55,989 nt of DNA from a virus: positions 1-55,989 of IMG/VR virus record IMGVR_UViG_3300020450_000029, one strand, 5' to 3'. Position numbers and translations under genes: made by a program. Position 1 is the stretch's first letter, and every line of letters starts with the position of its first letter. Positions 1 to 7,799 of this stretch are shown piece after piece. The notes beneath the pieces were generated by a model. The model was not told the DNA's origin, ran no database searches, and was given only the letters and a program-made list of their open reading frames with translations.

Positions 1-90
1 GCTGATGATTATGAGTTTTTTGATGCATACGAATATGAATGTAACGCCTATAACAAGGTGTTTGAAGAATTTAAACCCTTATTTGCTTAA
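1..90 (+). CDS. C-terminal end of an unidentified protein (partial)
   Basis: An open frame runs from base 1 to the TAA at 88-90 and gives 29 residues rich in Tyr, Phe and Glu, ending EEFKPLFA. The start lies outside the window, so no family can be assigned. It is followed by about 270 non-coding bases. Confidence 0.55.
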   Translation, partial: ADDYEFFDAYEYECNAYNKVFEEFKPLFA

Positions 91-360
91 ACCCTCAGCT
101 TAGAGGAGCCGGAGAAGATGTATTAGCATAACGTAACACCGCAAAAAGCACGAGTAGGTTCTCCCTTAAGAATTGAAAGTTATGGTGAAGCAAGGAGTTA
201 AGGGGCACTTCGGAGAAGTCCGGTCCGGAGTGACGGATGGGGAGATGCAACCTCAAATCGAGTCCATACTTAGAAGAAAATGGATAGACGACAAAGCCCG
301 GCAAAGAAGACCTCAGGCAGAATGGAACTATATGAACCGAGTGTAAGACCTGAGGTTAAC
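91..360 (+). ncRNA. Candidate structured RNA A (no known family)
   Basis: No convincing gene lies in these 270 bases, but several helices can be drawn: CCTC 93-96 with GAGG 103-106; CACTTCGGA 206-214 with TCCGGAGTG 224-232 (one G-U); TCCAT 263-267 with ATGGA 280-284; and ACCTCAGG 310-317 with CCTGAGGT 349-356. The stretch at 204-256 (hairpin, then ACGG, then GGGG with eight bases and CCTCAA) resembles 40722-40776. The block looks less AT-rich than neighbouring genes. It could also be a long structured leader of the gene at 379. Strand is inferred from the neighbours, and no promoter was seen. Confidence 0.5.
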
Positions 361-378
361 TTTAATTAAGGAGATATT

Positions 379-651
379 ATGATCACACCTGAAGAAATGA
401 AAATTGGTAAAGAATACACTTGTACCTTTACCCTCAAAAACATTCCGTTGGATGAATATAATCGTCCTGGCGGTATGATGAGCTTGGCAGATTTGCCTAT
501 AGTTAAATATGGTAACTACACTAGCACTGGAACTATTACAACTCGCGATTTGCATACTAAATTGTTCGAAGTTAAAGATTCAAAAGTTTCAGGTACTACT
601 AAGACTTATGTAGTTGAATTTGAAAATGTGGAGAATATTAATGGAGTATGA
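379..651 (+). CDS. Hypothetical protein, 90 aa
   Basis: Starts at an ATG preceded by AAGGAG with good spacing. The product is small, soluble and mixed in composition, with no motif I recognise. Its last codons overlap the start of the next gene at 641, so the two are probably translationally coupled. It heads a short run that ends with rpiB. Confidence 0.7.
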   Translation: MITPEEMKIGKEYTCTFTLKNIPLDEYNRPGGMMSLADLPIVKYGNYTSTGTITTRDLHTKLFEVKDSKVSGTTKTYVVEFENVENINGV

Positions 652-850
652 CACTAGACATGGTGGTCCTTACGACCGAGGTGGAGCAGATAGCTATTAC
701 CAAAGAGGATTTGATCCTCACTATTATACTGGTGCAAGCATGCAGTCAGAAAAAATACCAATGGCTCTTATGACACCAGCAGAAATAACTGCATATACCA
801 GAGGGTATAATGATAATGAAGAAGCTGGTGATTTTAAGGATTGGGGATGA
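641..850 (+). CDS. Hypothetical protein, 69 aa, Tyr/Gly-rich
   Basis: The frame is open from 614, but the ATG at 641 has GGAG nine bases upstream and is the better start. The product has an aromatic, glycine-rich N-terminal half (HGGPYDRGGADSYYQRG) and an acidic C terminus. It overlaps the stop of the gene before and its own TGA overlaps the rpiB ATG. Function not recognised. Confidence 0.65.
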   Translation: MEYDTRHGGPYDRGGADSYYQRGFDPHYYTGASMQSEKIPMALMTPAEITAYTRGYNDNEEAGDFKDWG

Positions 851-1269
851 TTATAGCGATAGCAAGTGACCATGGCGGTTACATTTTTAAAGATCAAATA
901 ACAAATTTTTTAGTTAGAAAAGAACACACTGTTAAAGACTTTGGTACTTATAGTATTACTAGTTGCGATTATCCTGATTATGCAAATGTTGTATGTGATG
1001 CAGTAGAAAAAAAAGAAGTAGAATATGGTATTCTTATTTGTGGCACTGGAATCGGAATGAGTATGGCGGCAAATAGAAATCCAGCAATAAGAGCTGGTTT
1101 ATGTAAAGATACAGAAACTGCATTGCTTACAAGACAACATAATAATGCAAATGTATTATGTTTAGGCGCAAGAGTCACTAATCCATCTTTAATTAATAAT
1201 ATTGTAGAAACTTTTATTAGCACCAAATTTGAAGGTGGAAGACACGAAAAAAGAATAAAAAAATTCTAA
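847..1269 (+). CDS. rpiB: Ribose-5-phosphate isomerase B (RpiB/LacAB family)
   Basis: A 140-residue protein of normal RpiB length. It has the N-terminal IASDHGG segment (residues 5-11), the active-site loop GILICGTGIGMSMAANR with Cys65, and RQHNNANVL with His98, matching the catalytic Cys and His of E. coli RpiB. The family interconverts ribose 5-phosphate and ribulose 5-phosphate in the cytoplasm. In a phage this would feed ribose 5-phosphate to PRPP and nucleotide synthesis (inference). The start is the ATG at 847, overlapping the previous TGA; the in-frame TTG at 841 is less likely. No other pentose-phosphate gene lies nearby. Confidence 0.92.
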   Translation: MIIAIASDHGGYIFKDQITNFLVRKEHTVKDFGTYSITSCDYPDYANVVCDAVEKKEVEYGILICGTGIGMSMAANRNPAIRAGLCKDTETALLTRQHNNANVLCLGARVTNPSLINNIVETFISTKFEGGRHEKRIKKF

Positions 1270-1287
1270 AAAAGATGCCGAAAAAGG

Positions 1288-1316
1288 TTGACAATAAGAC
1301 GTCTTGGCTATATTAT
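1288..1316 (+). promoter_or_regulatory. Sigma70-like early promoter with spacer palindrome
   Basis: TTGACA (1288-1293), 17-base spacer, TATTAT (1311-1316). The spacer holds AAGACGTCTT (1296-1305), a perfect palindrome. AAAAAGG precedes the -35 box. It drives the gene at 1352. Confidence 0.8.
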
Positions 1317-1351
1317 ATAAGAGTAAGTTAAAAAAACAGGAGTTTTAAAAC

Positions 1352-1747
1352 ATGGCATACATTTCCGCAGAAGACGTTAAAGCAATTAGACAAGAACTTA
1401 AAGCTACATTTCCGAAGTTTAAATTTGGTGTTAAAAAAATGAGTGGTGGTTCTAATGGTGTTGATGTAACTATCAAAGCTGGTCCTACAGACTTTAATGA
1501 TTGCTTTAGGGCTAATGATAATGGCCATGCACAAATTAATCACTATCATACACATATGTATGGTGAGCACAAAGACTTCTTTGATGCGATTCACAAAATT
1601 ATTAAAACTGCTCCTATTAAAGGAGAAGGTTATTGGAAGAACAAAGGCTGGTATGACAACAGTGATTCAATGATTGATTACTTTGACACTGCTTATTATA
1701 TTAGCATGAACGTTGGTAGTTGGAACGTACCTTACGTTCAGAAGTAA
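1352..1747 (+). CDS. LPD29-like domain protein, 131 aa
   Basis: An early gene directly behind the 1288 promoter. The N-terminal half (AIRQELKATFPKFKFGVKK, then a Ser/Gly-rich turn and VDVTIKAGPT) resembles the LPD29 domain of polyvalent phage and plasmid proteins. The second half is rich in His, Tyr and Trp. Function is unknown. The domain call is from memory of the family pattern and was not checked. Confidence 0.6.
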   Translation: MAYISAEDVKAIRQELKATFPKFKFGVKKMSGGSNGVDVTIKAGPTDFNDCFRANDNGHAQINHYHTHMYGEHKDFFDAIHKIIKTAPIKGEGYWKNKGWYDNSDSMIDYFDTAYYISMNVGSWNVPYVQK

Positions 1748-1856
1748 TTACTTGGTACCTACAAAGGCGGGCCGTGTCGCCCACATAAGGGTAGGCTAAG
1801 TTACTAGATTAAAACAGTTGCATGCCGAGATCTAGAAGCCAAACTAAAAAAAAATT
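1748..1856 (+). ncRNA. Structured untranslated RNA upstream of terminator
   Basis: No gene. CCTAC 1758-1762 pairs with GTAGG 1791-1795 around GGCG/CGCC (1766-1769, 1778-1781), and CTAGAT 1804-1809 pairs with ATCTAG 1830-1835. It is either the 3' end of the message from 1288 or a small RNA released by the terminator at 1857. Confidence 0.35.
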
Positions 1857-1880
1857 GGAAGGATAATTCCTTCCTTTTTT
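1857..1880 (+). terminator. Rho-independent terminator
   Basis: Stem GGAAGGA (1857-1863) with TCCTTCC (1868-1874), loop TAAT, followed by six T. An A tract precedes it. It ends the 1288 transcript just before the tRNAs. Confidence 0.85.
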
Positions 1881-1888
1881 ATATAAAC

Positions 1889-1965
1889 GGCTCCGTAGCT
1901 CAGTGGATAAGAGCAACGGTCTTCTAAACCGTAGGTCACAGGTTCGAATCCTGTCGGAGTCACCA
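1889..1965 (+). tRNA. tRNA-Arg (anticodon UCU)
   Basis: Full cloverleaf with encoded CCA. Acceptor GGCTCCG (1889-1895) pairs with CGGAGTC; anticodon stem ACGGT/ACCGT holds loop CTTCTAA; T arm contains GGTTCGAATCC. It reads AGA, which is common in this window. Confidence 0.95.
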
Positions 1966-1968
1966 ATG

Positions 1969-2053
1969 GCGGGTATGATGGAATGGTAGACATAACGGAC
2001 TTAAAATCCGTGGCCAATATGGCGTGAGGGTTCGAATCCCTTTGCCCGCACCA
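1969..2053 (+). tRNA. tRNA-Leu (anticodon UAA)
   Basis: A class II tRNA with a long variable arm and encoded CCA. Acceptor GCGGGTA pairs with TGCCCGC; anticodon stem ACGGA/TCCGT holds loop CTTAAAA; T arm GGGTTCGAATCCC. It reads TTA, a very frequent codon here. Confidence 0.95.
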
Positions 2054-2057
2054 TTGG

Positions 2058-2065
2058 TATAAATA
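2058..2065 (+). promoter_or_regulatory. T4-type late promoter
   Basis: Exact TATAAATA 28 bases before the ATG at 2093. Confidence 0.6.
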
Positions 2066-2092
2066 ATAAGCGGAAAAAACGAGGAGCAAAAT

Positions 2093-2512
2093 ATGAACAA
2101 TAAAAACAGTTATAAAGCATTTCCCCCGTTTGCAATAATTGAAGTTGCAAGAGAAGGATGGCGTAGTGTAATGACAATTGAACATTCACCATTACGTAAA
2201 CTTGACCCAAGAGTAGCACACATGGTATTTTCAATACTAGGATTTATGTGGAGTGCAATTTTTGGTATTATGATTATGGAAAGTATGACAGCTTTTACAG
2301 TAAGTGCTTTCGCACACATAGTACTGATTAGTGGTTGTGTCATAACATACTTTGTATTCAATGAAGCTGACAAAAGACCAGAAAGTCTTAATGATACAGT
2401 TTTTAGATTGAAAGATGGTTACCATAGTTTTCCAAGAGCAAGACAAAACATGTATGTAAATGGACAAAAAGTCCAACTGGATGCAAATGATCCAGGTGGC
2501 GAACACGAATAA
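2093..2512 (+). CDS. Small membrane protein with two TM segments, 139 aa
   Basis: Start ATG preceded by GAGGAG. After a soluble N terminus, two adjacent hydrophobic stretches (about residues 44-64 and 68-89) form a helical hairpin. The C-terminal 50 residues are polar and end in acidic residues. The late promoter upstream suggests late expression. No family recognised. Confidence 0.7.
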   Translation: MNNKNSYKAFPPFAIIEVAREGWRSVMTIEHSPLRKLDPRVAHMVFSILGFMWSAIFGIMIMESMTAFTVSAFAHIVLISGCVITYFVFNEADKRPESLNDTVFRLKDGYHSFPRARQNMYVNGQKVQLDANDPGGEHE

Positions 2513-2539
2513 AATATCAATTAAAAAATAGGAAAATAA

Positions 2540-2749
2540 ATGAAAGCTGGAGACGCATTAATAGAAGCCGCTAAAAAGCAAGCTGAAGGTGAAGTTGCCG
2601 TACACAGAGCAAACATTGAAGTCTACAAGACAATGCCAGCTGGCATCGGAGAACACTCCGATGTCACTGAGGCAGTTATTGCAGAGCTTGATAAATTAGC
2701 CGCCGCTAATGACCGACTTGAAATGATTGAGAAATTTTTTCAATCTTAG
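2540..2749 (+). CDS. Hypothetical protein, 69 aa, helical
   Basis: Ala/Glu-rich and predicted all-helical, with no membrane segment. A ribosome site (AGGAAAAT) precedes the ATG. Function unknown; it lies among small phage genes on the same strand. Confidence 0.65.
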   Translation: MKAGDALIEAAKKQAEGEVAVHRANIEVYKTMPAGIGEHSDVTEAVIAELDKLAAANDRLEMIEKFFQS

Positions 2750-2750
2750 T

Positions 2751-2756
2751 TAAATA
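2751..2756 (+). promoter_or_regulatory. Possible late promoter
   Basis: TAAATA core in the 62-base gap before the gene at 2812; the upstream bases GT differ from the best late sites. Confidence 0.3.
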
Positions 2757-2811
2757 ACATAATTAATATCCTTTTCTGGATACACTCAAATTCTGACAGG
2801 AGAAGCATACT

Positions 2812-3045
2812 ATGGCATTTTACAATGATTTCCAAAGCGAAACCAGACGTGCAGTTATTAATCTTATAGACAGTGAATTTTTACAATGTACTTTTTACGA
2901 ACATGATCAAATTATCGGAGCAATCGAATATCCTGACAAAAGTTATCATTATGTCAGAGATGCCGCTGAAAATTGGATAGAAGGTATAATGACTATTGAT
3001 ACTGTAAAAAATTATACAAAACAACTTGACTTATTCTCAAAATGA
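2812..3045 (+). CDS. Hypothetical protein, 77 aa
   Basis: Preceded by CAGGAGAAG with good spacing. The sequence has a YxEHDQIIGAIEYPDKSYHYV core and a helical C terminus. No family recognised. Confidence 0.65.
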   Translation: MAFYNDFQSETRRAVINLIDSEFLQCTFYEHDQIIGAIEYPDKSYHYVRDAAENWIEGIMTIDTVKNYTKQLDLFSK

Positions 3046-3076
3046 TGCATAATTAGTATTATAAAGGAGAAACCAA

Positions 3077-3274
3077 ATGGCATTAGGAATGTTTATATTC
3101 ATGGCGTTATGGTCAGTTGATAATAAAGAATTCTTAGAAACAGTTAATATTCAACGTGCAGATGGTTTTACTTGGCAACAAATCGAATGTAGAGAAGTCG
3201 ACCCAAAGTTGCCAGCTATAACCATCGACACTCCAACTGGTAAGAGTTTAGTATGCGCCAAACTGACGAATTAA
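3077..3274 (+). CDS. Hypothetical protein, 65 aa
   Basis: Starts behind AAAGGAGA. A short hydrophobic N terminus (MALGMFIFMALW) is followed by a soluble part with one Cys-Arg-Glu turn. It overlaps the start of the 54-aa gene at 3253. Function unknown. Confidence 0.6.
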   Translation: MALGMFIFMALWSVDNKEFLETVNIQRADGFTWQQIECREVDPKLPAITIDTPTGKSLVCAKLTN

Positions 3275-3417
3275 CAATAAAAGAAGCTGAAGAGGATTTG
3301 ATGCATCATTTCCTCTACAGCCAACCCACCCCAAAACAAAATCCTATCTTACGTTTTATAAACAGAGCAGGCTGGGCTTTTGTAATTTTTGTAATTATTC
3401 TTGCATTATTAGGTTGA
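3253..3417 (+). CDS. Small single-TM protein, 54 aa
   Basis: The ATG lies inside the end of the gene before. The protein has an acidic N terminus (MRQTDELTIKEAEEDLM) and a C-terminal hydrophobic helix (AGWAFVIFVIILALLG). Its TGA lies within the -35 box of the next promoter. Function unknown. Confidence 0.6.
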   Translation: MRQTDELTIKEAEEDLMHHFLYSQPTPKQNPILRFINRAGWAFVIFVIILALLG

Positions 3418-3442
3418 CAATAAGACATCTTGGTGTTATAGT
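3414..3442 (+). promoter_or_regulatory. Sigma70-like early promoter with spacer palindrome-like site
   Basis: TTGACA (3414-3419), 17-base spacer with AAGACATCTT, then TATAGT (3437-3442). Almost the same spacer as at 1288, 30787 and 50008. Confidence 0.8.
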
Positions 3443-3473
3443 CAATACATAAGCTAAAAAAGAGGACAAGAAT

Positions 3474-4169
3474 ATGAGTAGACAGAAACCACAATATAAT
3501 TCACGTCAAGTCTTAGAACTAGCTATTGAAGTAGACAAAGCTCAAGGTTTTGTAAAAAGCGGTTTTGGTTACTTTGATAGTATAAAAGATAAACGTATAG
3601 ACGATAACAAAACTTGTATTCTTAATTTTATGCAAGGTCTTCCTGAAGCTGAAGATATTGTTATCAGCAATGAATCCAAAGCTGAAGCTGACAAAATTAT
3701 AGACGAGTTCAAACAAGAATTGGTTGCCAAAAAACTAATGGGTACACTCAATGACTTTGAACAAAGTGTACTAAATGCAATTGGCAATGAAACTACTAAT
3801 AATTTTGGTGTTGCAGTTCTAGCAAGCCTTCCTAATAGTTTTAGAGTTTTACAAAAAAGACAAGGTTTAGATAACTTTTTTGAAGCAAATCGTAAGACAA
3901 GCGAATTTGTTGGAAAAGTTGGCGAACGTTTAAAATTTACAGTAGATGTAAAAGATGTGAAGTTTATTGCCAAATTTAATATTCATTTGGTGACCTGTAT
4001 TAATGATGATGGAAACATTGTTAAGTTTTTCTTCAATAGGGAACCAGATATTGCTGGTATTTTAGAAGGCAAAAGAGTTTTACTTACTGGAAAGGTTAAG
4101 ACACATGATGTCAGCAAATTCAGTAATTGTAAAGAAACTGTAATGAATTATGTCAAAATAGAACAATAA
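3474..4169 (+). CDS. Hypothetical early protein, 231 aa
   Basis: The first gene behind the 3414 promoter, with a clear GAGGA ribosome site. The N-terminal half is helical. The last 80 residues (KFIAKFNIHLVTCINDDGN to VLLTGKVKTHDVSKF) read as alternating beta strands, consistent with an OB-like fold, so a nucleic-acid role beside replication genes is possible but not shown. Confidence 0.65.
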   Translation: MSRQKPQYNSRQVLELAIEVDKAQGFVKSGFGYFDSIKDKRIDDNKTCILNFMQGLPEAEDIVISNESKAEADKIIDEFKQELVAKKLMGTLNDFEQSVLNAIGNETTNNFGVAVLASLPNSFRVLQKRQGLDNFFEANRKTSEFVGKVGERLKFTVDVKDVKFIAKFNIHLVTCINDDGNIVKFFFNREPDIAGILEGKRVLLTGKVKTHDVSKFSNCKETVMNYVKIEQ

Positions 4170-4174
4170 AAAGG

Positions 4175-4202
4175 TTGACATATCCGCAGTTGATGTTATC
4201 AT
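4175..4202 (+). promoter_or_regulatory. Sigma70-like promoter
   Basis: AAAAAGG then TTGACA (4175-4180), 16-base spacer, TATCAT (4197-4202). It lacks the AAGAYRTCTT spacer site of the sister promoters. It drives the AAA ATPase gene. Confidence 0.65.
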
Positions 4203-4239
4203 GTATATATAAGTTGTTAAAAATAGGAGTGAGAAACTA

Positions 4240-5259
4240 ATGCAGACAACAGAAAAACAAGTTCGTATTGCTAATGGTACGTATAGAAATATTAATGTAA
4301 AGGACGTTGTGTTTCCTTTAGTTAAAGATTACAAGCAAGGTAAAACAGGTAACTTCGTTACAGTTGATGGTAGTGCAGTGCCTGGATTCCCGGACCGATC
4401 CATTCGTGTAAAGGTAGTTGATAAAAGTGAGTTCGACTATATGGAAGACGGTGAGAATGTTGTGACTGGTGAAGCCGCCGAGCCAGAAACAGATGATCAG
4501 ATCATCGATAGGTTGCGGGAGCGATTTGAGATCCTAGAAGACATGACTTATGCTTCATGTGATGGGGTCGTTCGCGGTATGGTAGTTACTGGACCTCCAG
4601 GTGTTGGTAAATCGTTTGGAGTTGAGAAAGTACTCAAAGAAGCTGGCATTATGAAGAAGTTGAGCCAGGATAGCTTGCGAAGGTTTGGAGTTGAAAAAGG
4701 TGCGGCGACACCAATTGGACTTTACCAGTTGCTATATGATTACAGTGCTGATGGTAGTGTGCTAGTGTTAGATGACTGTGATAGTGTATTGTATGATGAA
4801 CTGAGTTTGAACTTGCTCAAGGCGGCACTAGATAGTAGCCCTAAGCGAACATTGAGCTGGAGGTCAGAAAGTAGAGCACTTGCTAATAATGGTGTTCCGG
4901 ATCAGTTCGAGTTTAAAGGTTCGATCATTTTTATTACCAACGTTAAGTTCGAAAGGACACGAGGTAAACTAAAAGATCACCTAGATGCGATAATGTCCAG
5001 ATGTCACTATTTGGATCTTACATTGGATACAATGCGAGACAAGTTTTTGAGATGTAAACAAATTGTAGCTGACGGTATGTTGAATACTTACAAGTTCAGT
5101 GAACAAGAACAGAAAGAACTTATGGATTACATCTACACTAACAAAAATAAACTTAGGGAGATGAGTTTGAGAATGGTGCTCAAAATTGCCGACCTTAAGA
5201 AAATGAATGCTAACAAGTGGAAGAGTTATGCAGAGTCCACTTGTATGAAAAGGCTTTAA
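4240..5259 (+). CDS. AAA-family ATPase, 339 aa
   Basis: Walker A GPPGVGKS at residues 118-125, Walker B VLVLDDCD near 174-181, and a sensor-1-like SIIFITN. The first 100 residues form a separate domain with no recognised match. The protein does not look like the gp44 clamp loader. Similar single-domain AAA proteins occur in T4-like marine phages, and a role in DNA replication or remodelling is likely from its place before uvsW (inference). It has its own promoter, and a structured RNA with a terminator follows it. Confidence 0.8.
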   Translation: MQTTEKQVRIANGTYRNINVKDVVFPLVKDYKQGKTGNFVTVDGSAVPGFPDRSIRVKVVDKSEFDYMEDGENVVTGEAAEPETDDQIIDRLRERFEILEDMTYASCDGVVRGMVVTGPPGVGKSFGVEKVLKEAGIMKKLSQDSLRRFGVEKGAATPIGLYQLLYDYSADGSVLVLDDCDSVLYDELSLNLLKAALDSSPKRTLSWRSESRALANNGVPDQFEFKGSIIFITNVKFERTRGKLKDHLDAIMSRCHYLDLTLDTMRDKFLRCKQIVADGMLNTYKFSEQEQKELMDYIYTNKNKLREMSLRMVLKIADLKKMNANKWKSYAESTCMKRL

Positions 5260-5265
5260 AGAATT

Positions 5266-5395
5266 CGATAACTGACGACTTACAATATTAAGTTATCGAT
5301 ACTAACTGGTGTACTCCTCTGTCTGCGTCACTCTCACTCACACCAGTTAGGACTTGGAGGGCTAGTAAGAAATCTTACTAGTCCTCTTATTTTAT
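5266..5395 (+). ncRNA. Three-hairpin RNA ending in a terminator
   Basis: Three tandem helices fill the gap: CGATAACT 5266-5273 with AGTTATCG 5291-5298; AACTGGTGT 5304-5312 with ACACCAGTT 5340-5348; and GGGCTAGTAAGA 5359-5370 with TCTTACTAGTCC 5373-5384. All are perfect or have one wobble. It may be a released small RNA or a stabilising 3' end of the AAA ATPase message. Confidence 0.55.
5359..5395 (+). terminator. Probable terminator hairpin
   Basis: A 12-bp stem with a two-base loop (effectively larger) followed by TCTTATTTTA. The U tract is interrupted, so strength is uncertain. Confidence 0.6.
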
Positions 5396-5411
5396 AAGTA
5401 GTACGAAGGGA

Positions 5412-5645
5412 ATGAAATTGACTCAGCCAAATACAACCTTTAAATTATCAATCAGAGATGTAGAAATTATAGAACACGCCTTGAGAGCAAAAGCAGGACG
5501 GAGAGGACTAGCCATAGCCCAAGGTGAAACATCAGCAGAACTTAGAAAAGAAATGCATGAAATACAAGAAGTATTAGGTAGAATATACGAGCAGAAAAAC
5601 TTTTATGCAAAGTTTCCTGATGGAAAAACTTATGTGAGTGGATAA
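5412..5645 (+). CDS. Hypothetical protein, 77 aa
   Basis: A small, charged, helical protein (RDVEIIEHALRAKAGRRGL region). Ribosome site GAAGGGA. It is followed without a gap by a coiled-coil gene at 5646. Function unknown. Confidence 0.6.
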   Translation: MKLTQPNTTFKLSIRDVEIIEHALRAKAGRRGLAIAQGETSAELRKEMHEIQEVLGRIYEQKNFYAKFPDGKTYVSG

Positions 5646-5813
5646 ATGAGCGGATATACAGAATACGGTTATAGAGGACTAGAAGAGTTAAAGCAAAAAG
5701 AAAGTGAAATAGAAAAACTTCGTGCTGAAATCTCAGAACTAAAGATGCAATTACAAGCTATGGAAAATAGATGTAATGACTTACAAGCAAAAGCTAGTGT
5801 ACCTCGCTATTGA
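5646..5813 (+). CDS. Small coiled-coil protein, 55 aa
   Basis: The ATG abuts the preceding TAA. Residues 12-45 form clear heptads (LEELKQKESEIEKLRAEISE and onward), so it probably dimerises. The stop overlaps the uvsW promoter. No family recognised. Confidence 0.65.
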   Translation: MSGYTEYGYRGLEELKQKESEIEKLRAEISELKMQLQAMENRCNDLQAKASVPRY

Positions 5814-5838
5814 CAGATTATAAAAACGAGCATATAAT
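5810..5838 (+). promoter_or_regulatory. Consensus sigma70 promoter for uvsW
   Basis: TTGACA (5810-5815), 17-base spacer, TATAAT (5833-5838): a perfect consensus. The ATG follows at 5845, so the leader is nearly absent. Confidence 0.8.
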
Positions 5839-5844
5839 CAACAT

Positions 5845-7299
5845 ATGAATACAAAACTAATCCTCAAAGATGAGGTCAATTGCAAGTTTGAAGGACTTGG
5901 GTTGTCTACTCGTCGCACTTTGGAAAAGAAATTAAAATTCTTTTTACCTTATGCATATCATGTACCGGCATACAAACTTGGTAGATGGGATGGGTGTGTA
6001 GGATATTTTACTATGGGTGGAGCAACATTTATAAACTGCTTGCCTATAATTTTGCCTATACTAGATGAGGAAAACTATAATATTGAAATAGAGGATAATA
6101 GACAGCCACATGATTTCCGTTTTGATTTGGTAACCGAAGATATGTTTAGTGATAAGGTTTGGCCTGAAAAACATCCTGCGTCAGGTAAACCAATTGTATT
6201 ACGAGATTATCAAGTGGAAGTAATTAACAAGTTTTTGCAAACGCCACAATGTTTGCAGGAGATTGCAACAGGTGCTGGTAAAACATTAATTACGGCGGCA
6301 CTGAGTTATAAGTGTGAACCTTATGGTCGAACGATCGTCATTGTCCCTAACAAGGATCTAGTTACGCAGACAGAAGCGGACTATATTAATTTGGGTCTTG
6401 ACGTAGGAGTCTATTTCGGTGACAGAAAAGAAGCGGGACGAACTCACACCATATGTACTTGGCAGAGTTTAAACATAATGGAAAAAAGATTCAGAGACGG
6501 ACTAAGCGATAGCGGGTTACACGATTTTGCAGAGGGTGTTGTTTGTGTTATGGTAGACGAAGTACACCAAGCTAAAGCAGACGTATTAAAGAAACTGCTA
6601 ACTGGTGCATTTAGTAATATCCCAATACGTTGGGGACTAACAGGAACAATACCCAAAGCAGAACATGAACGACTAAGTCTTGAAATATCATTGGGCGAAG
6701 TAACCAACAGTTTAAGTGCTCATGAACTTCAAGACTTGGGCGTACTAGCCAACTGTGAAGTAAATGTACTACAGTTGCAAGACACAGTAAGTTATGGTGA
6801 CTATCAGAGTGAACTTACATACCTAACTACAAATAAAGATAGATTAGATTACATGGCAGAGCTAATTGCAAAATTAGGCGAAGCAGGTAACACTCTAGTG
6901 CTAGTAGATAGAATTAAAGCAGGACAAGGATTACTTGAAAGACTAGGAGACGAAACAGTTTTTATTAGTGGTTCAATGAAAAGCAAAGATAGAAAAGATG
7001 AATATGACGAAGTTAGTGAAGCCAATAATAAAATTATTGTAGCAACATATGGTGTTGCGGCAGTTGGTATTAATATTCCACGTATTTTTAATCTTGTACT
7101 CGTAGAGCCAGGTAAAAGTTTTGTTAGGGTTATACAAAGTATTGGTAGAGGCATACGTAAAGCACAAGACAAGGATCATGTGCAGATATGGGATATAACA
7201 TCAAGTGCAAAATTTAGTAAGAGACATTTGACTGAGCGAAAGAAATTTTATCGAGAAGCCAAGTATCCCTTTCACATAGAGAAAGTTGAATACCGATGA
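5845..7299 (+). CDS. uvsW: UvsW-like superfamily 2 DNA helicase
   Basis: 484 residues, close to T4 UvsW (about 500). A phage-type N-terminal domain (1-110) precedes the helicase core: Q-motif region LRDYQ near 119, Walker A ATGAGKT 141-147, DEVH 238-241, LTGT near 265, and motif VI QSIGRGIRK near 434. UvsW unwinds R-loops and recombination intermediates and drives the switch from origin to recombination-dependent replication in T4. The gene has its own consensus promoter and overlaps the next gene by 4 bases. Confidence 0.93.
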   Translation: MNTKLILKDEVNCKFEGLGLSTRRTLEKKLKFFLPYAYHVPAYKLGRWDGCVGYFTMGGATFINCLPIILPILDEENYNIEIEDNRQPHDFRFDLVTEDMFSDKVWPEKHPASGKPIVLRDYQVEVINKFLQTPQCLQEIATGAGKTLITAALSYKCEPYGRTIVIVPNKDLVTQTEADYINLGLDVGVYFGDRKEAGRTHTICTWQSLNIMEKRFRDGLSDSGLHDFAEGVVCVMVDEVHQAKADVLKKLLTGAFSNIPIRWGLTGTIPKAEHERLSLEISLGEVTNSLSAHELQDLGVLANCEVNVLQLQDTVSYGDYQSELTYLTTNKDRLDYMAELIAKLGEAGNTLVLVDRIKAGQGLLERLGDETVFISGSMKSKDRKDEYDEVSEANNKIIVATYGVAAVGINIPRIFNLVLVEPGKSFVRVIQSIGRGIRKAQDKDHVQIWDITSSAKFSKRHLTERKKFYREAKYPFHIEKVEYR

Positions 7300-7799
7300 C
7301 AAAAATATTAACAGTAGACAATACTACATATGATTTAGATTTTGTTCCAGAAGAAATAGAAGATATCAGATATTGTGTATTAGATTACAGCAATCCTAAA
7401 GAAGCAGACTACATATTTGTTCCTTTAGTATTTTTAGAAAGTTTTAATAGTCCAGCCGCTGTTTTGAAAGTAGGACAAAAGCAAGTTAGGGTACCTTTAG
7501 ATTGGAGTTTGATAGTATGTGATCCAAGCATTGGCGATCCAGAAGTGTTGCCTGTTACAAGTTTAAATGATAGAGGCTTTGCGGCATTTGTATTCAATCC
7601 TATTACTGGATTTTTGCCCAGCTTTGAACAAATAGAAATAGTAAACATTTATCAAGAAGTAAAATGGTATTTTCCAAAACTAAAGTTTGGACATATTCTT
7701 GCAGTACCACTAGGACAAAAAGATAATAGTCCATGTGCATATTTTGTTAAGGATACAAATAAAATACCAGATGTATTAAGCACGGAGGATTTATGGTAG
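7296..7799 (+). CDS. Conserved-looking hypothetical protein, 167 aa
   Basis: Overlaps uvsW by 4 bases (ATGA). A beta-rich soluble protein with aromatic patches and no recognised motif. It is not similar to RegA. Its position between uvsW and the clamp-loader gene suggests a replication or expression role, but nothing in the sequence shows one. Confidence 0.65.
   Translation: MTKILTVDNTTYDLDFVPEEIEDIRYCVLDYSNPKEADYIFVPLVFLESFNSPAAVLKVGQKQVRVPLDWSLIVCDPSIGDPEVLPVTSLNDRGFAAFVFNPITGFLPSFEQIEIVNIYQEVKWYFPKLKFGHILAVPLGQKDNSPCAYFVKDTNKIPDVLSTEDLW

Noticed and set aside
2-8. CTGATGA, the hammerhead ribozyme core
   Set aside because: It lies in a coding frame and no matching GAAA core or flanking stems are found.
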